Source: Paracoccaceae bacterium (GTDB lineage: Bacteria; Pseudomonadota; Alphaproteobacteria; Rhodobacterales; Rhodobacteraceae). Taken from it: a stretch of DNA of 38,258 nucleotides. Of this stretch, positions 14,810 through 22,392 are shown in pieces; position 1 is the stretch's first letter, and the number at the start of each line of letters is the position of its first letter. A program made the translations under genes and the position numbers. The DNA lies in contig JAPYON010000011.1 in NCBI GenBank assembly GCA_029938175.1, positions 1 through 38,258 of the forward strand. The letters are read 5' to 3'. The notes beneath the pieces were generated by a model. The model had not been told where the DNA came from. It was given only the letters and a program-made list of their open reading frames with translations, and made no database searches.

Positions 14810-15484
14810 ATGTTAAAAAATCTGGTTTACAGCGCGTTGTTCGCTGGTCTCGCTGCGGGTGTAATAGTCGCTGCGCTGACGATACTTTTGCTTGTCCCAC
14901 TTTTGCTAGAAGCAGAGCTTTATGAGACAGGGCGGCTTGTCCATTTCGGTAACGTGACTGCCGTCACGCCGGATATTGAGGTCGAGCACGATTGGGCGCG
15001 CAACGGTATGACGGCGCTATTCGCTGCCACGATCTACATCGGGTTTGCTTTCGTGATGGTCGCCGCAATGGCCTTCGCGCAGGAAAAGGGCGTAAGGGTC
15101 ACCACCCGCAGCGGCATCTTTTGGGGCTTGGCGGGTTTCGCGGCGTTTCAGCTTGCGCCCGCTGCCGGAATGGCACCGGAGTTGCCAGGTATGATTGCCG
15201 CAGAAATTACAGCGCGGCAAACCTGGCTGGTTGGAACAATTGCAGCGACCGCCGCAGGCATTTTGGCCGTAGTGTTCGGGAAAAACTGGATACATTGGGG
15301 TGTGGGTCTGGCCGTGCTGGCCGCCCCACACATTATCGGCGCCCCCCACCCCGAAGTGTTTGGCGGGACTGTCCCGCCCGAACTCGCCGCAGAGTTCGCA
15401 GGCAGAAGTTTGGCTGTAGGGGCCGTAGGGTGGATAGCGGCGGGTGTTCTTTCTGCATATTTTTGGTTACTAGAAAACCGTTAA
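14810..15484 (+). CDS. cbtA: CbtA, predicted cobalt transporter membrane subunit
   Basis: A 224-residue CbtA-family membrane protein with about five or six hydrophobic helices. The ATG at 14810 (MLKNLVYSALFAGLAAGVI) starts 2 bases after cbtB; an in-frame GTG at 14798 would overlap cbtB and is less likely. CbtA with CbtB is a predicted B12-regulated cobalt uptake system in alphaproteobacteria. Histidines occur near the ends of helices (for example DIEVEHDWARNGM and AAPHIIGAPHPE) and could contact metal. The riboswitch-cbtB-cbtA arrangement implies that the organism makes cobalamin or regulates cobalt for it. Confidence 0.92.
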   Translation: MLKNLVYSALFAGLAAGVIVAALTILLLVPLLLEAELYETGRLVHFGNVTAVTPDIEVEHDWARNGMTALFAATIYIGFAFVMVAAMAFAQEKGVRVTTRSGIFWGLAGFAAFQLAPAAGMAPELPGMIAAEITARQTWLVGTIAATAAGILAVVFGKNWIHWGVGLAVLAAPHIIGAPHPEVFGGTVPPELAAEFAGRSLAVGAVGWIAAGVLSAYFWLLENR

Positions 15485-15560
15485 TGACATCCAGTTGCCC
15501 GTATTTCGGCAGACTACCACATCCGGCAAGTGTCAGAACAAGCGCCATCCGGATGTAAAA

Positions 15561-15588
15561 ACGGCCCCCGTGGCCTTTTGGGGGCCGT
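15561..15588. terminator. Terminator between cbtA and the cytochrome c gene
   Basis: Nine-pair stem ACGGCCCCC (15561-15569) with GGGGGCCGT (15580-15588). The A-run at 15557-15561 reads as a T-run on the minus strand, so it mainly ends the cytochrome c transcript. It could also stop cbtA readthrough. Confidence 0.8.
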
Positions 15589-15612
15589 AGATATTTCCGT
15601 AATATCGCTAGC

Positions 15613-16062
15613 TTATTCTGCCGAAACTGCGAAAGTGGCGAGATAGGCAATCAGATTCGCACGATCCTCGGCGTCCTTAAGGCCCGAGAAAGACATCTTG
15701 GTTTTTGCAACGAAAGCTCTTGGCTTCAACAGGAACGCGTCCAAGTTTTCAGTGGTCCAAATTATACCATCCTCGCTCATCGCAATCATGCTTTTAGAGT
15801 AACGAAATCCGTCAAACATACCCAGTTGTGCGCCTACGATTGTGGTAAGCGGAGGGCCAGTGCGCGCCTTAGCGCCGTCGCCAACCATGTGGCACGCCTT
15901 ACACTTTTTGAAAATCTTTGCACCAGCATCGGCATCACCACCAGCTAACGCGGCTTCGATAGTCATCGCGGTCGCATCTTCGGCGGCCGCGTGGGATTCC
16001 GCATAAGAGATTGTGTGCGCCAACATGAAGGCACCCGTAAGGGCGTAAGTTACTAGTTTCAT
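15613..16062 (-). CDS. Periplasmic class I cytochrome c (c2/c552-like)
   Basis: A 149-residue monoheme cytochrome. A signal peptide (MKLVTYALTGAFMLAHTISYAES) is followed by a low-complexity acidic/alanine region. The heme motif CKACH is at residues 54-58 and the probable axial Met at 123 in KTKMSFSG. The C-terminal helix is typical of mitochondrial-type cytochrome c. It would shuttle electrons in the periplasm to a terminal oxidase. The gene has its own terminator and probably its own promoter in the 154-base divergent gap before the phosphomannomutase gene. A role as electron acceptor of sulfur oxidation is possible but rests only on proximity. Confidence 0.9.
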   Translation of the reverse strand: MKLVTYALTGAFMLAHTISYAESHAAAEDATAMTIEAALAGGDADAGAKIFKKCKACHMVGDGAKARTGPPLTTIVGAQLGMFDGFRYSKSMIAMSEDGIIWTTENLDAFLLKPRAFVAKTKMSFSGLKDAEDRANLIAYLATFAVSAE

Positions 16063-16216
16063 AAATTCGCCTTTCCATAGTATTCTCTATAAAACATAAG
16101 CTGTATCCTGAAGCATTCCATTGATATGCCTCAATAACACCTTATACACAAAGGTAACAGTGCGGTGATTCAGCCTTAAGCAAGTGGCCGCTGTTTTTAT
16201 TAATTTAGGGATAAAT

Positions 16217-17584
16217 ATGCGGACGCTTACCTGTTTTAAATCCTACGACATTCGCGGCGAACTTGGAGATGAGCTGAACGAAAGCATCGCTTACGACATC
16301 GGCGCAGCTGTTGCGCAGTGCATGGCGCTCAAGACCGTGGTTATTGGTGGCGATTGCCGCGAAACCAGCGAGGCGTTGAAGGGAGCCGTAGCGCGCGGGT
16401 TGACCGATATGGGCGTTGATGTGCTGGATCTTGGTATGTGTGGAACCGAAGAGGTTTACTTTGCAACCGACCATCTGAACGCCGATGCCGGAATCGAGGT
16501 GACCGCCTCGCACAACCCGATCACATATAACGGTATGAAACTGGTCGGTGAGAGATCTCGCCCGTTAGATCCGGCCACGGAAATGACAGCGATCCGTCAT
16601 TCAGCCGAGCAAGCCGTGTTTGATTTTCCAGATCAGAAAGGGAAGGTAACGAAAATTGATGTTCGGCAGGCCTATGCCGCCAAAATTTGTTCGTTCGTTG
16701 CGCCCGCCAAACTGAAACCGTTGAAAATTCTGGTTAACGCGGGGAATGGAACGGCCGGCCCGGCATTTGAAATTATCGCCAACCATTTGGAGGCCTTGGG
16801 TGCACCGTTAACGTTTATCCGCATGGATCATACACCGGATGCCACCTTTCCGAACGGCATCCCCAATCCGTTGCTGCCCGAAAACCAACCAAGAACAACC
16901 GCTGCCGTCGTAGAACATGGAGCGGACTTTGGTGTCGCTTGGGACGGCGATTTCGACCGCTGCTTTTTCTTTGACCACACAGGCGCATTCATCGAGGGTT
17001 ATTACATCGTCGGGCTTCTCGCCCAGCAGACATTGGCTGCAAATGAAGGTGCTACTATCGTTTACGATCCGCGAATGATCTGGAACACACAGGAGATTGT
17101 TGCTGAATTCGGCGGTAAAGCCGTTCCCGCTCGCACTGGACACGCTTATCAAAAGGCCGCTATGCGCGAACACAGCGCAATTTATGGCGGCGAGATGAGT
17201 GCGCATCATTACTTTCGTGACTTTTCCTATTGCGACAGTGGCATGATTCCGTGGTTGATGATTGCAGAACTGGTATCGACGGCGGGCACATCGGTGGCCG
17301 ATCTGGTTGCCGAACGAAAAGCCAAATTTCCCACTTCCGGCGAGCAGAATTTCGAAATCGAAAACCCTGCAGCCGCAATGAAAGCCGTCGAGGCAGCGTT
17401 ACGGTCCGAAGCTGGAAATATCTCGTATTTCGATGGGTTAAGCATGGATTTTGGCAATTGGCGGCTGAACCTACGCCCTTCCGGAACTGAACCATTGGTG
17501 CGCCTTAACATCGAAACGCGCGGCGATCGAGAGGCCATTGCGGGCCATCTCGCCCGCGTAAAATCTTTGCTAGACGTGGCCTGA
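16217..17584 (+). CDS. Phosphomannomutase/phosphoglucomutase (ManB-type)
   Basis: A 455-residue alpha-D-phosphohexomutase of standard length. Motifs in order: SYDIRGELG at the N terminus, active-site phosphoserine loop TASHNPITYNGMK near residue 97, metal-binding DGDFDRC near 243, sugar-binding GEMSAHHYF near 326, and phosphate-binding RPSGTEPLVRLN near the C terminus. It interconverts mannose-6-phosphate and mannose-1-phosphate (or the glucose equivalents) for polysaccharide synthesis. The start at 16217 is supported by AGGG seven bases upstream. An in-frame start at 16184 would add 11 residues without a ribosome-binding site. Confidence 0.92.
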   Translation: MRTLTCFKSYDIRGELGDELNESIAYDIGAAVAQCMALKTVVIGGDCRETSEALKGAVARGLTDMGVDVLDLGMCGTEEVYFATDHLNADAGIEVTASHNPITYNGMKLVGERSRPLDPATEMTAIRHSAEQAVFDFPDQKGKVTKIDVRQAYAAKICSFVAPAKLKPLKILVNAGNGTAGPAFEIIANHLEALGAPLTFIRMDHTPDATFPNGIPNPLLPENQPRTTAAVVEHGADFGVAWDGDFDRCFFFDHTGAFIEGYYIVGLLAQQTLAANEGATIVYDPRMIWNTQEIVAEFGGKAVPARTGHAYQKAAMREHSAIYGGEMSAHHYFRDFSYCDSGMIPWLMIAELVSTAGTSVADLVAERKAKFPTSGEQNFEIENPAAAMKAVEAALRSEAGNISYFDGLSMDFGNWRLNLRPSGTEPLVRLNIETRGDREAIAGHLARVKSLLDVA

Positions 17585-17621
17585 CAACAGGTCTAGCCTG
17601 CCCAAAAAGCAGGAGCGGAGC

Positions 17622-18854
17622 ATGTCCAAAACCATACTCGTCATCGGTGCAGGAATTACGGGTGTGTCATCGGCAGAATGGCTGCGCCGTGATGGTTGGG
17701 ATGTGACTCTGATCGACCGGATTGTTTCCGGCCACCCTGATCAAACATCTTTCGGTAACGCTGGCTTGATCGCGCGAGGCGCAATTATACCGGTGTCCAT
17801 TCCCGGATTAGCGGCGAGCGCTCCTGCGATGCTTCTGAATCCGGACTCGCCCCTATATCTGCGCTGGTCCTACTTACCGCGATTATTACCATGGCTGATT
17901 CCATTTCTGCGAAACGGCACCGTCGAAAAAGTCACCGAGATCGCCGCGGGATTGGCTGCACTGACCGTCGACGCCGTCGATCAACATCAAGCTTTGTCAA
18001 CTGGAACGCCCGCTGAGGCGTTCATCCAAACTGGCGAATACGTTAACCTTTTCGCTAGTAAAGCGGACTATGACGCTGACCCTTTGTCCGCCGCTCTTCG
18101 TAAGAAACACGGGTTCGATCCTGACAAAATCGGGCGCGCTGAAATCTTGTCGCGAGATCCCAATATCGGTCCGGCTTACAATATCGGAACCGTTTACAAA
18201 GATTACGGCTGGTTAACCAATCCAGGAGGGTATGTTGCCGCGCTGTTCGGACATTTTCGATCGCAAGGTGGGCACTTCCAGCGTGGCGAGGTGGTGGATA
18301 TCAAAGCTGGCGAAAGTCCGTCGGTTTCACTGAAAGGCGGCGAAGTTTTGATAGCAGATAAAATCGTCCTCTCTGCGGGTGCGTGGTCCGGCCTACTAAA
18401 CAAGAATCTCGCCCCGAAAGTCAAGTTGGAGGCCGAAAGGGGATATCACGTATCGATGTTCAACCCGAATTTTACTGCGCCAAACCCATATATGATTAAT
18501 GATTCACGTTTTGTACTGACCCCGATGGACGGATTTTTACGCGCCGCCGGGGTCGTCGAATTTGGTGGTCTCGACGCACCACCCGCGACTGCGCCAGTTA
18601 ACTTTCTGCGCAAGCAAATGAAAAAAGTCTACCCAAACCTGAAGTTCGAATACGACGAAGTCTGGATGGGCCGACGGCCAACTACCCCAGACAGCATGCC
18701 CGTGCTAGACGAAACTGATAATATCATCCATGCTTACGGCGGTCAGCATATCGGCCTTACGATCGGGCCGCGACTTGGGCGCATGGTGGCAGATATTGCT
18801 GGTGAAAGGCACGCCAACGCGGATATCGGTGCGTATCGGGCTGACAGGTTCTAG
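17622..18854 (+). CDS. FAD-dependent oxidoreductase, D-amino-acid dehydrogenase (DadA) type
   Basis: A 410-residue flavoprotein of the DAO family. The N-terminal dinucleotide motif is VIGAGITGVSSAEWLRRDG (residues 6-24) with the acidic end of the second strand at LIDR. The C-terminal FAD-closing segment is AYGGQHIGLTIGPRLGRMVADI. Overall length and layout match the DadA small-subunit family, which deaminates D-amino acids and passes electrons to the respiratory chain. The ATG at 17622 follows AGGAGCGGAGC, 37 bases after the phosphomannomutase stop, so the two may be co-transcribed. Substrate is not determined from sequence. Confidence 0.85.
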   Translation: MSKTILVIGAGITGVSSAEWLRRDGWDVTLIDRIVSGHPDQTSFGNAGLIARGAIIPVSIPGLAASAPAMLLNPDSPLYLRWSYLPRLLPWLIPFLRNGTVEKVTEIAAGLAALTVDAVDQHQALSTGTPAEAFIQTGEYVNLFASKADYDADPLSAALRKKHGFDPDKIGRAEILSRDPNIGPAYNIGTVYKDYGWLTNPGGYVAALFGHFRSQGGHFQRGEVVDIKAGESPSVSLKGGEVLIADKIVLSAGAWSGLLNKNLAPKVKLEAERGYHVSMFNPNFTAPNPYMINDSRFVLTPMDGFLRAAGVVEFGGLDAPPATAPVNFLRKQMKKVYPNLKFEYDEVWMGRRPTTPDSMPVLDETDNIIHAYGGQHIGLTIGPRLGRMVADIAGERHANADIGAYRADRF

Positions 18855-18881
18855 ATTCGGCAACACCGTTTGGTGAAGGCC

Positions 18882-19826
18882 TTATCGTTTAACCCGCCGT
18901 TCGATCGCTTCCCAAATCATTTCCGAAACGTTAATTCCGTCAAGTCTATCCAGTTCCATGATGCCAGTAGGTGAAGTTACGTTGATTTCTGTAAGATTTC
19001 CGCCAATCACATCAATTCCGACAAAAACCTGTCCCTTCTCGCGCAGTAACGGTCCGATCCGTTCGCAGATTTCCAGATCCCGTGCGGTCATTTCTACTTT
19101 TTCGGGGCGACCACCCACATGCATGTTCGAGCGCGTTTCGCCTTTCGCGGGCACACGGTTGATGGCCCCGACAGCGATACCGTCAACAAGAATAACCCGT
19201 TTGTCGCCTGCTGCAACATCAGGCAAAAATTTCTGGGCTATCAGAGGTTCGTTGTTCATCCCGGCGAATAACTCGTGTAGCGATGTCAGATTTCGGTCTT
19301 CAGGCCCCAGCCGAAAGACGCCCGCGCCGCCATTCCCATACAAAGGTTTCAGGATGATATCGCCGTATTTTTCTTTGAATGCCTTTAGCGTCCCAATATC
19401 CCGCGCGATTGTCGTTGGAGGGGTCAGGTCTGGAAAGGCCAACACAAGCAGCTTTTCAGGATAATTCCGCACCCAGAAAGGGTCGTTAACCACAAGTGTA
19501 TCGGGGTGGATCATATCCAAAAGGTGTGTGCTGGTGATATAGCCCATGTCGAACGGAGGGTCTTGGCGCAGCCACACAACATCCCAATCGCCTAGATCAA
19601 TTTCTTGTTCTTCACCAAGCATAAAATGGTTGCCCTTTTTGCGCCGAACCGTCAACGGCCAACAGCGCGCGGTGACACGCCCGTCCTGAAAGGCTAACTT
19701 GTCGGGGGTGTAGTAGAATAATGAATGCCCGCGTGCCTGGGCTTCCTCGGCAATACGGAAAGTCGAGTCACCGTCGATGTTCACATCTTCGATCGGGTCC
19801 ATTTGGAAGGCAACTTTCAAGGCCAT
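18882..19826 (-). CDS. gshB: Glutathione synthetase
   Basis: A 314-residue ATP-grasp enzyme that joins gamma-glutamylcysteine to glycine. It starts [16 protein letters not shown], the classical GshB N terminus. Later motifs are [39 protein letters not shown] (ATP-grasp glycine loop) and [14 protein letters not shown] (C-terminal substrate loop). The start at 19826 has AAGGA upstream; an in-frame extension to 19907 lacks family similarity. It shares strand and neighbourhood with yraN and rsmI, a cluster familiar from Rhodobacterales. Glutathione also takes part in persulfide handling in sulfur oxidizers. Confidence 0.95.
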   Translation of the reverse strand: MALKVAFQMDPIEDVNIDGDSTFRIAEEAQARGHSLFYYTPDKLAFQDGRVTARCWPLTVRRKKGNHFMLGEEQEIDLGDWDVVWLRQDPPFDMGYITSTHLLDMIHPDTLVVNDPFWVRNYPEKLLVLAFPDLTPPTTIARDIGTLKAFKEKYGDIILKPLYGNGGAGVFRLGPEDRNLTSLHELFAGMNNEPLIAQKFLPDVAAGDKRVILVDGIAVGAINRVPAKGETRSNMHVGGRPEKVEMTARDLEICERIGPLLREKGQVFVGIDVIGGNLTEINVTSPTGIMELDRLDGINVSEMIWEAIERRVKR

Positions 19827-19884
19827 AGCGAGAATCCTTTGTTGTTTGAAACAGATTTGGACTACACGCGGTCGGGATTCAACC

Positions 19885-20243
19885 CTACCAGCCCATCGCC
19901 ATCGCATTTTCCAGAACTTCCGATCTACCGTGGCGGTCCACGAGCACCATATCGAACTGTGTTTCCGCGTTCAGTCTAGCCCCACTTTCAGCAAGATAGT
20001 TCTGGGCAGTATTGAATATCCGGTTTTGCTGCTTTCTCGACAATGATAGCGCAGCACCTTCCAGCGTTTTGTGCGATTTGACTTCAACGAAAACAATCTT
20101 CTCACCCCGCAAAACAATCAAACCAATTTCGCCTGAACGCCGTTTCCAACGCCGCCCCAACACTCGACAGTTTTGGCTTTCATATAGGCGAACAGCGATA
20201 TCTTCAGCAGCTAAGCCGTTGTGATATTAGGTGCTACTAGCAT
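19885..20243 (-). pseudogene. yraN: YraN/UPF0102 family gene with displaced start (frameshift)
   Basis: The minus-strand frame 20226-19885 encodes a nearly complete YraN (UPF0102, endonuclease-like fold). It runs YHNGLAAEDIAVRLYE, then GRRWKRRSGEIGLIVLRG, then VFVEVKSHK. An in-frame TAA (20229-20227) stands directly before YHNG, and no ATG, GTG or TTG occurs until GTG 20163, which would delete 21 conserved residues. An ATG at 20243 overlaps the rsmI stop as TAATG, the expected coupled start, but its frame ends after ten codons. A net one-base insertion or two-base deletion between 20241 and 20227 would rejoin the frames. The usual active-site Asp of GEIDLI is also replaced by Gly (GEIGLI). 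Either the gene is decaying or the sequence has an error. Confidence 0.75.
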
Positions 20244-21097
20244 TATTTCAACTCCAATGCTCGGGCGTATAATTGTTTGCGAGGGATGTCCAGCGCGTCG
20301 GACACCGTCTTGGCGGCGTCTTTTACAGATAGGGTTTTCAAGGCCTCGAGCAGAGCGATGTCTATGTCCTGCTCCGATGCATCTTCGTTGATTGGAGGGC
20401 CGACCACCACCACCACTTCGCCTTTCGGGGCTGGCTCAGTTGAATATTTGGCAGCAAGGTCTGTCAAAGTCCCACGCCTGACCTCTTCGAACTTTTTTGT
20501 TAATTCCCTGCAAACCGCCACGCGCCTTGCGCCATCAAAAGCGGCAACCATTGCGGTCAGGCAATCCGCAAGGCGTCTTGGGGATTCATAAAATACCAAA
20601 GTTGCCGGAACTGCGGAAAATTCTGCTAAAAACTTCGCTTTCGCCACGGATTTCACAGGCGGAAACCCAGCAAACAAGAATCGATCAGTTGGCAAGCCGG
20701 CCACGGCCAGCGCCGCAAGTAACGCCGATGCGCCGGGCGCCGAGGTCACTGGCAAGCCTTCGCTAATGGCATCCGTTGCCAACCGATATCCGGGATCCGC
20801 GATCAACGGTGTACCGGCATCCGACACATAAGCAACAGACTTTCCATCCCTGATGGCTGCAAGAATGCGGGGCCGTTGGGCGGGGCCATTATGGTCATGG
20901 TACGGCAGCATTGGCCGCTTGTTCAGCTTAACGCCATGAATACCCATCAACTTCCGTGTATTCCGCGTATCTTCGGCTGCCAGAATATCGGCGTTTTCCA
21001 GTATATCCAGTGCCCGCAACGTAATGTCCGATGCCGTCCCGATAGGTGTTGATACCAGATAGAGCCCTGCAGAAAGCGTTGGAGTTAACTTAGACAA
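20243..21097 (-). CDS. rsmI: 16S rRNA (cytidine1402-2'-O)-methyltransferase RsmI
   Basis: A 284-residue tetrapyrrole-methylase-fold rRNA methyltransferase. Family motifs are visible in order: GLYLVSTPIGTASDITLRALDIL at the N terminus, AAEDTRNTRKL, YVSDAGTPLIADPGYRL, TSAPGASALLAALAVAGLP and VFYESPRRLADCL. The start is TTG at 21097 with AGGGCAAA just upstream. The C-terminal helical domain (LKTLSVKDAAKTVSDALDIPRKQLYARAL) is present. The stop overlaps the ATG of the displaced yraN start (TAATG). Confidence 0.95.
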   Translation of the reverse strand: MSKLTPTLSAGLYLVSTPIGTASDITLRALDILENADILAAEDTRNTRKLMGIHGVKLNKRPMLPYHDHNGPAQRPRILAAIRDGKSVAYVSDAGTPLIADPGYRLATDAISEGLPVTSAPGASALLAALAVAGLPTDRFLFAGFPPVKSVAKAKFLAEFSAVPATLVFYESPRRLADCLTAMVAAFDGARRVAVCRELTKKFEEVRRGTLTDLAAKYSTEPAPKGEVVVVVGPPINEDASEQDIDIALLEALKTLSVKDAAKTVSDALDIPRKQLYARALELK

Positions 21098-21204
21098 TTT
21101 GCCCTAATCCTTGTTCAAAGCAGCCGTTTACTTGTGACACTCCGCGTCATAACCTTGCCACGAAATTTGACTCTATCCAGACCCGTCTTATATTGCGAGG
21201 CAGT

Positions 21205-22389
21205 ATGTTAAAAAACAGTTTACTTTTCACACGGTTAATACCTCAAATTTTAGTCGGCGCAACCGCCCTGCTTCTTGCCGCATGTGGTGGCACGTTCTCG
21301 ACACCTACATCGTCGGTTGATCCTACCAAGCCAGTGATTGTTGCCATAATGGTACCGTACGGATCCGGCGAGGCGACGAATGATGCGCTGGCTAACAATT
21401 TGGTTAATGCTGCGAATATGGCAAAGCTGGACTTGCAAGGCGCTATTATTGACTTGCGCGTTTACGAAACAGGGGCCGATCCTGTCCGCGCAGCGACCGA
21501 GGCAGAACGTGCGATCGCCGACGGTGCCCAGATTATCATCGGCCCACTTTTTAGTGGTGCGACCAGTGCGGTGGCGGCTGTTGCTGCGCTTGAAGGGGTC
21601 AATGTTTTGAGCTTTTCGAACAACGCTGCAATCGCGGGTGGGAATGCTTACATCATGGGCGTGACGTTTGAGGACGTTGCGACCAGATTGTATGCACATT
21701 CTGTTCGCAATGGGCTATTCAATGTCGGAGTCGTATATCCTGAAGGCGTCGAAGGAAATGCTGGTCTGAAAGCTGCCGCTGCGGCAGCCGACAATGTCGG
21801 GGCCACTTTGACCGCGATTACATCCTATCCGCTAAACATGGAGGGCCTAAGCGAGGTTGCGCCAACCATTGCTGCGACTATCAAGGACAGCGGCGTGCAG
21901 GCCTTGTTGTTCACAGATACGCCAACACGTGGGCTGCCATTCATCACTGCAGCGCTGGGGGCCGAAGATATTACGCGAGAAAATACGCAGTTCCTTGGCT
22001 TGACCAGATGGGACAGCTCCACCGACTTGTTGCTACAGCCCAGCCTTCAGGGTGGCCTGTTTGCTGTACCTGATCCGGCGTTGACCGCATTGTTCAACGA
22101 AAGATATCTGAACGCATACGGAGTGGAGCCCCACAACCTTGCCGCCATCGCATACGATGCAATCGCCGTTGTGGGTGCGTTGATTAGTAGTGCTGCCGCT
22201 GAAGGGGCAACTGATACGTTCTCGGCTGCTCGGATCACTAACTCGGCTGGTTTTATCAGCGCGAACGGTATATTCCGCTTCCGCGTTGATGGTCAAAACG
22301 AACGTGGCCTGGCGATTCTGGAAGTAGACACAGGCACCGCCATTGTCATTGACCCCGCACCAAGAAACTTTGGCGGGTTCGGATTTTAA
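21205..22389 (+). CDS. LpoA-like lipoprotein (penicillin-binding-protein activator family)
   Basis: A 394-residue lipoprotein with a signal peptide ending in lipobox LLAAC (Cys about residue 27), followed by a periplasmic-binding-protein type I domain (VIVAIMVPYGSG, QIIIGPLFSGATSAVA, VLSFSNNAAIAGG). The family is annotated as penicillin-binding protein activator/LppC and is thought to stimulate peptidoglycan synthesis at the outer membrane. The ATG at 21205 has GAGG 6-9 bases upstream; a TTG at 21193 is less likely. It is divergent from rsmI and three bases upstream of glnD, a common alphaproteobacterial arrangement. Confidence 0.87.
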   Translation: MLKNSLLFTRLIPQILVGATALLLAACGGTFSTPTSSVDPTKPVIVAIMVPYGSGEATNDALANNLVNAANMAKLDLQGAIIDLRVYETGADPVRAATEAERAIADGAQIIIGPLFSGATSAVAAVAALEGVNVLSFSNNAAIAGGNAYIMGVTFEDVATRLYAHSVRNGLFNVGVVYPEGVEGNAGLKAAAAAADNVGATLTAITSYPLNMEGLSEVAPTIAATIKDSGVQALLFTDTPTRGLPFITAALGAEDITRENTQFLGLTRWDSSTDLLLQPSLQGGLFAVPDPALTALFNERYLNAYGVEPHNLAAIAYDAIAVVGALISSAAAEGATDTFSAARITNSAGFISANGIFRFRVDGQNERGLAILEVDTGTAIVIDPAPRNFGGFGF

Positions 22390-22392
22390 TCT

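Noticed and set aside
15333-15502. Possible tiny lipoprotein on the minus strand (MALVLTLAGCGSLPKYG)
   Set aside because: The lipobox-like string is suggestive, but the frame runs antisense into cbtA, it has no clear ribosome-binding site, and it lies just past the cytochrome c terminator.
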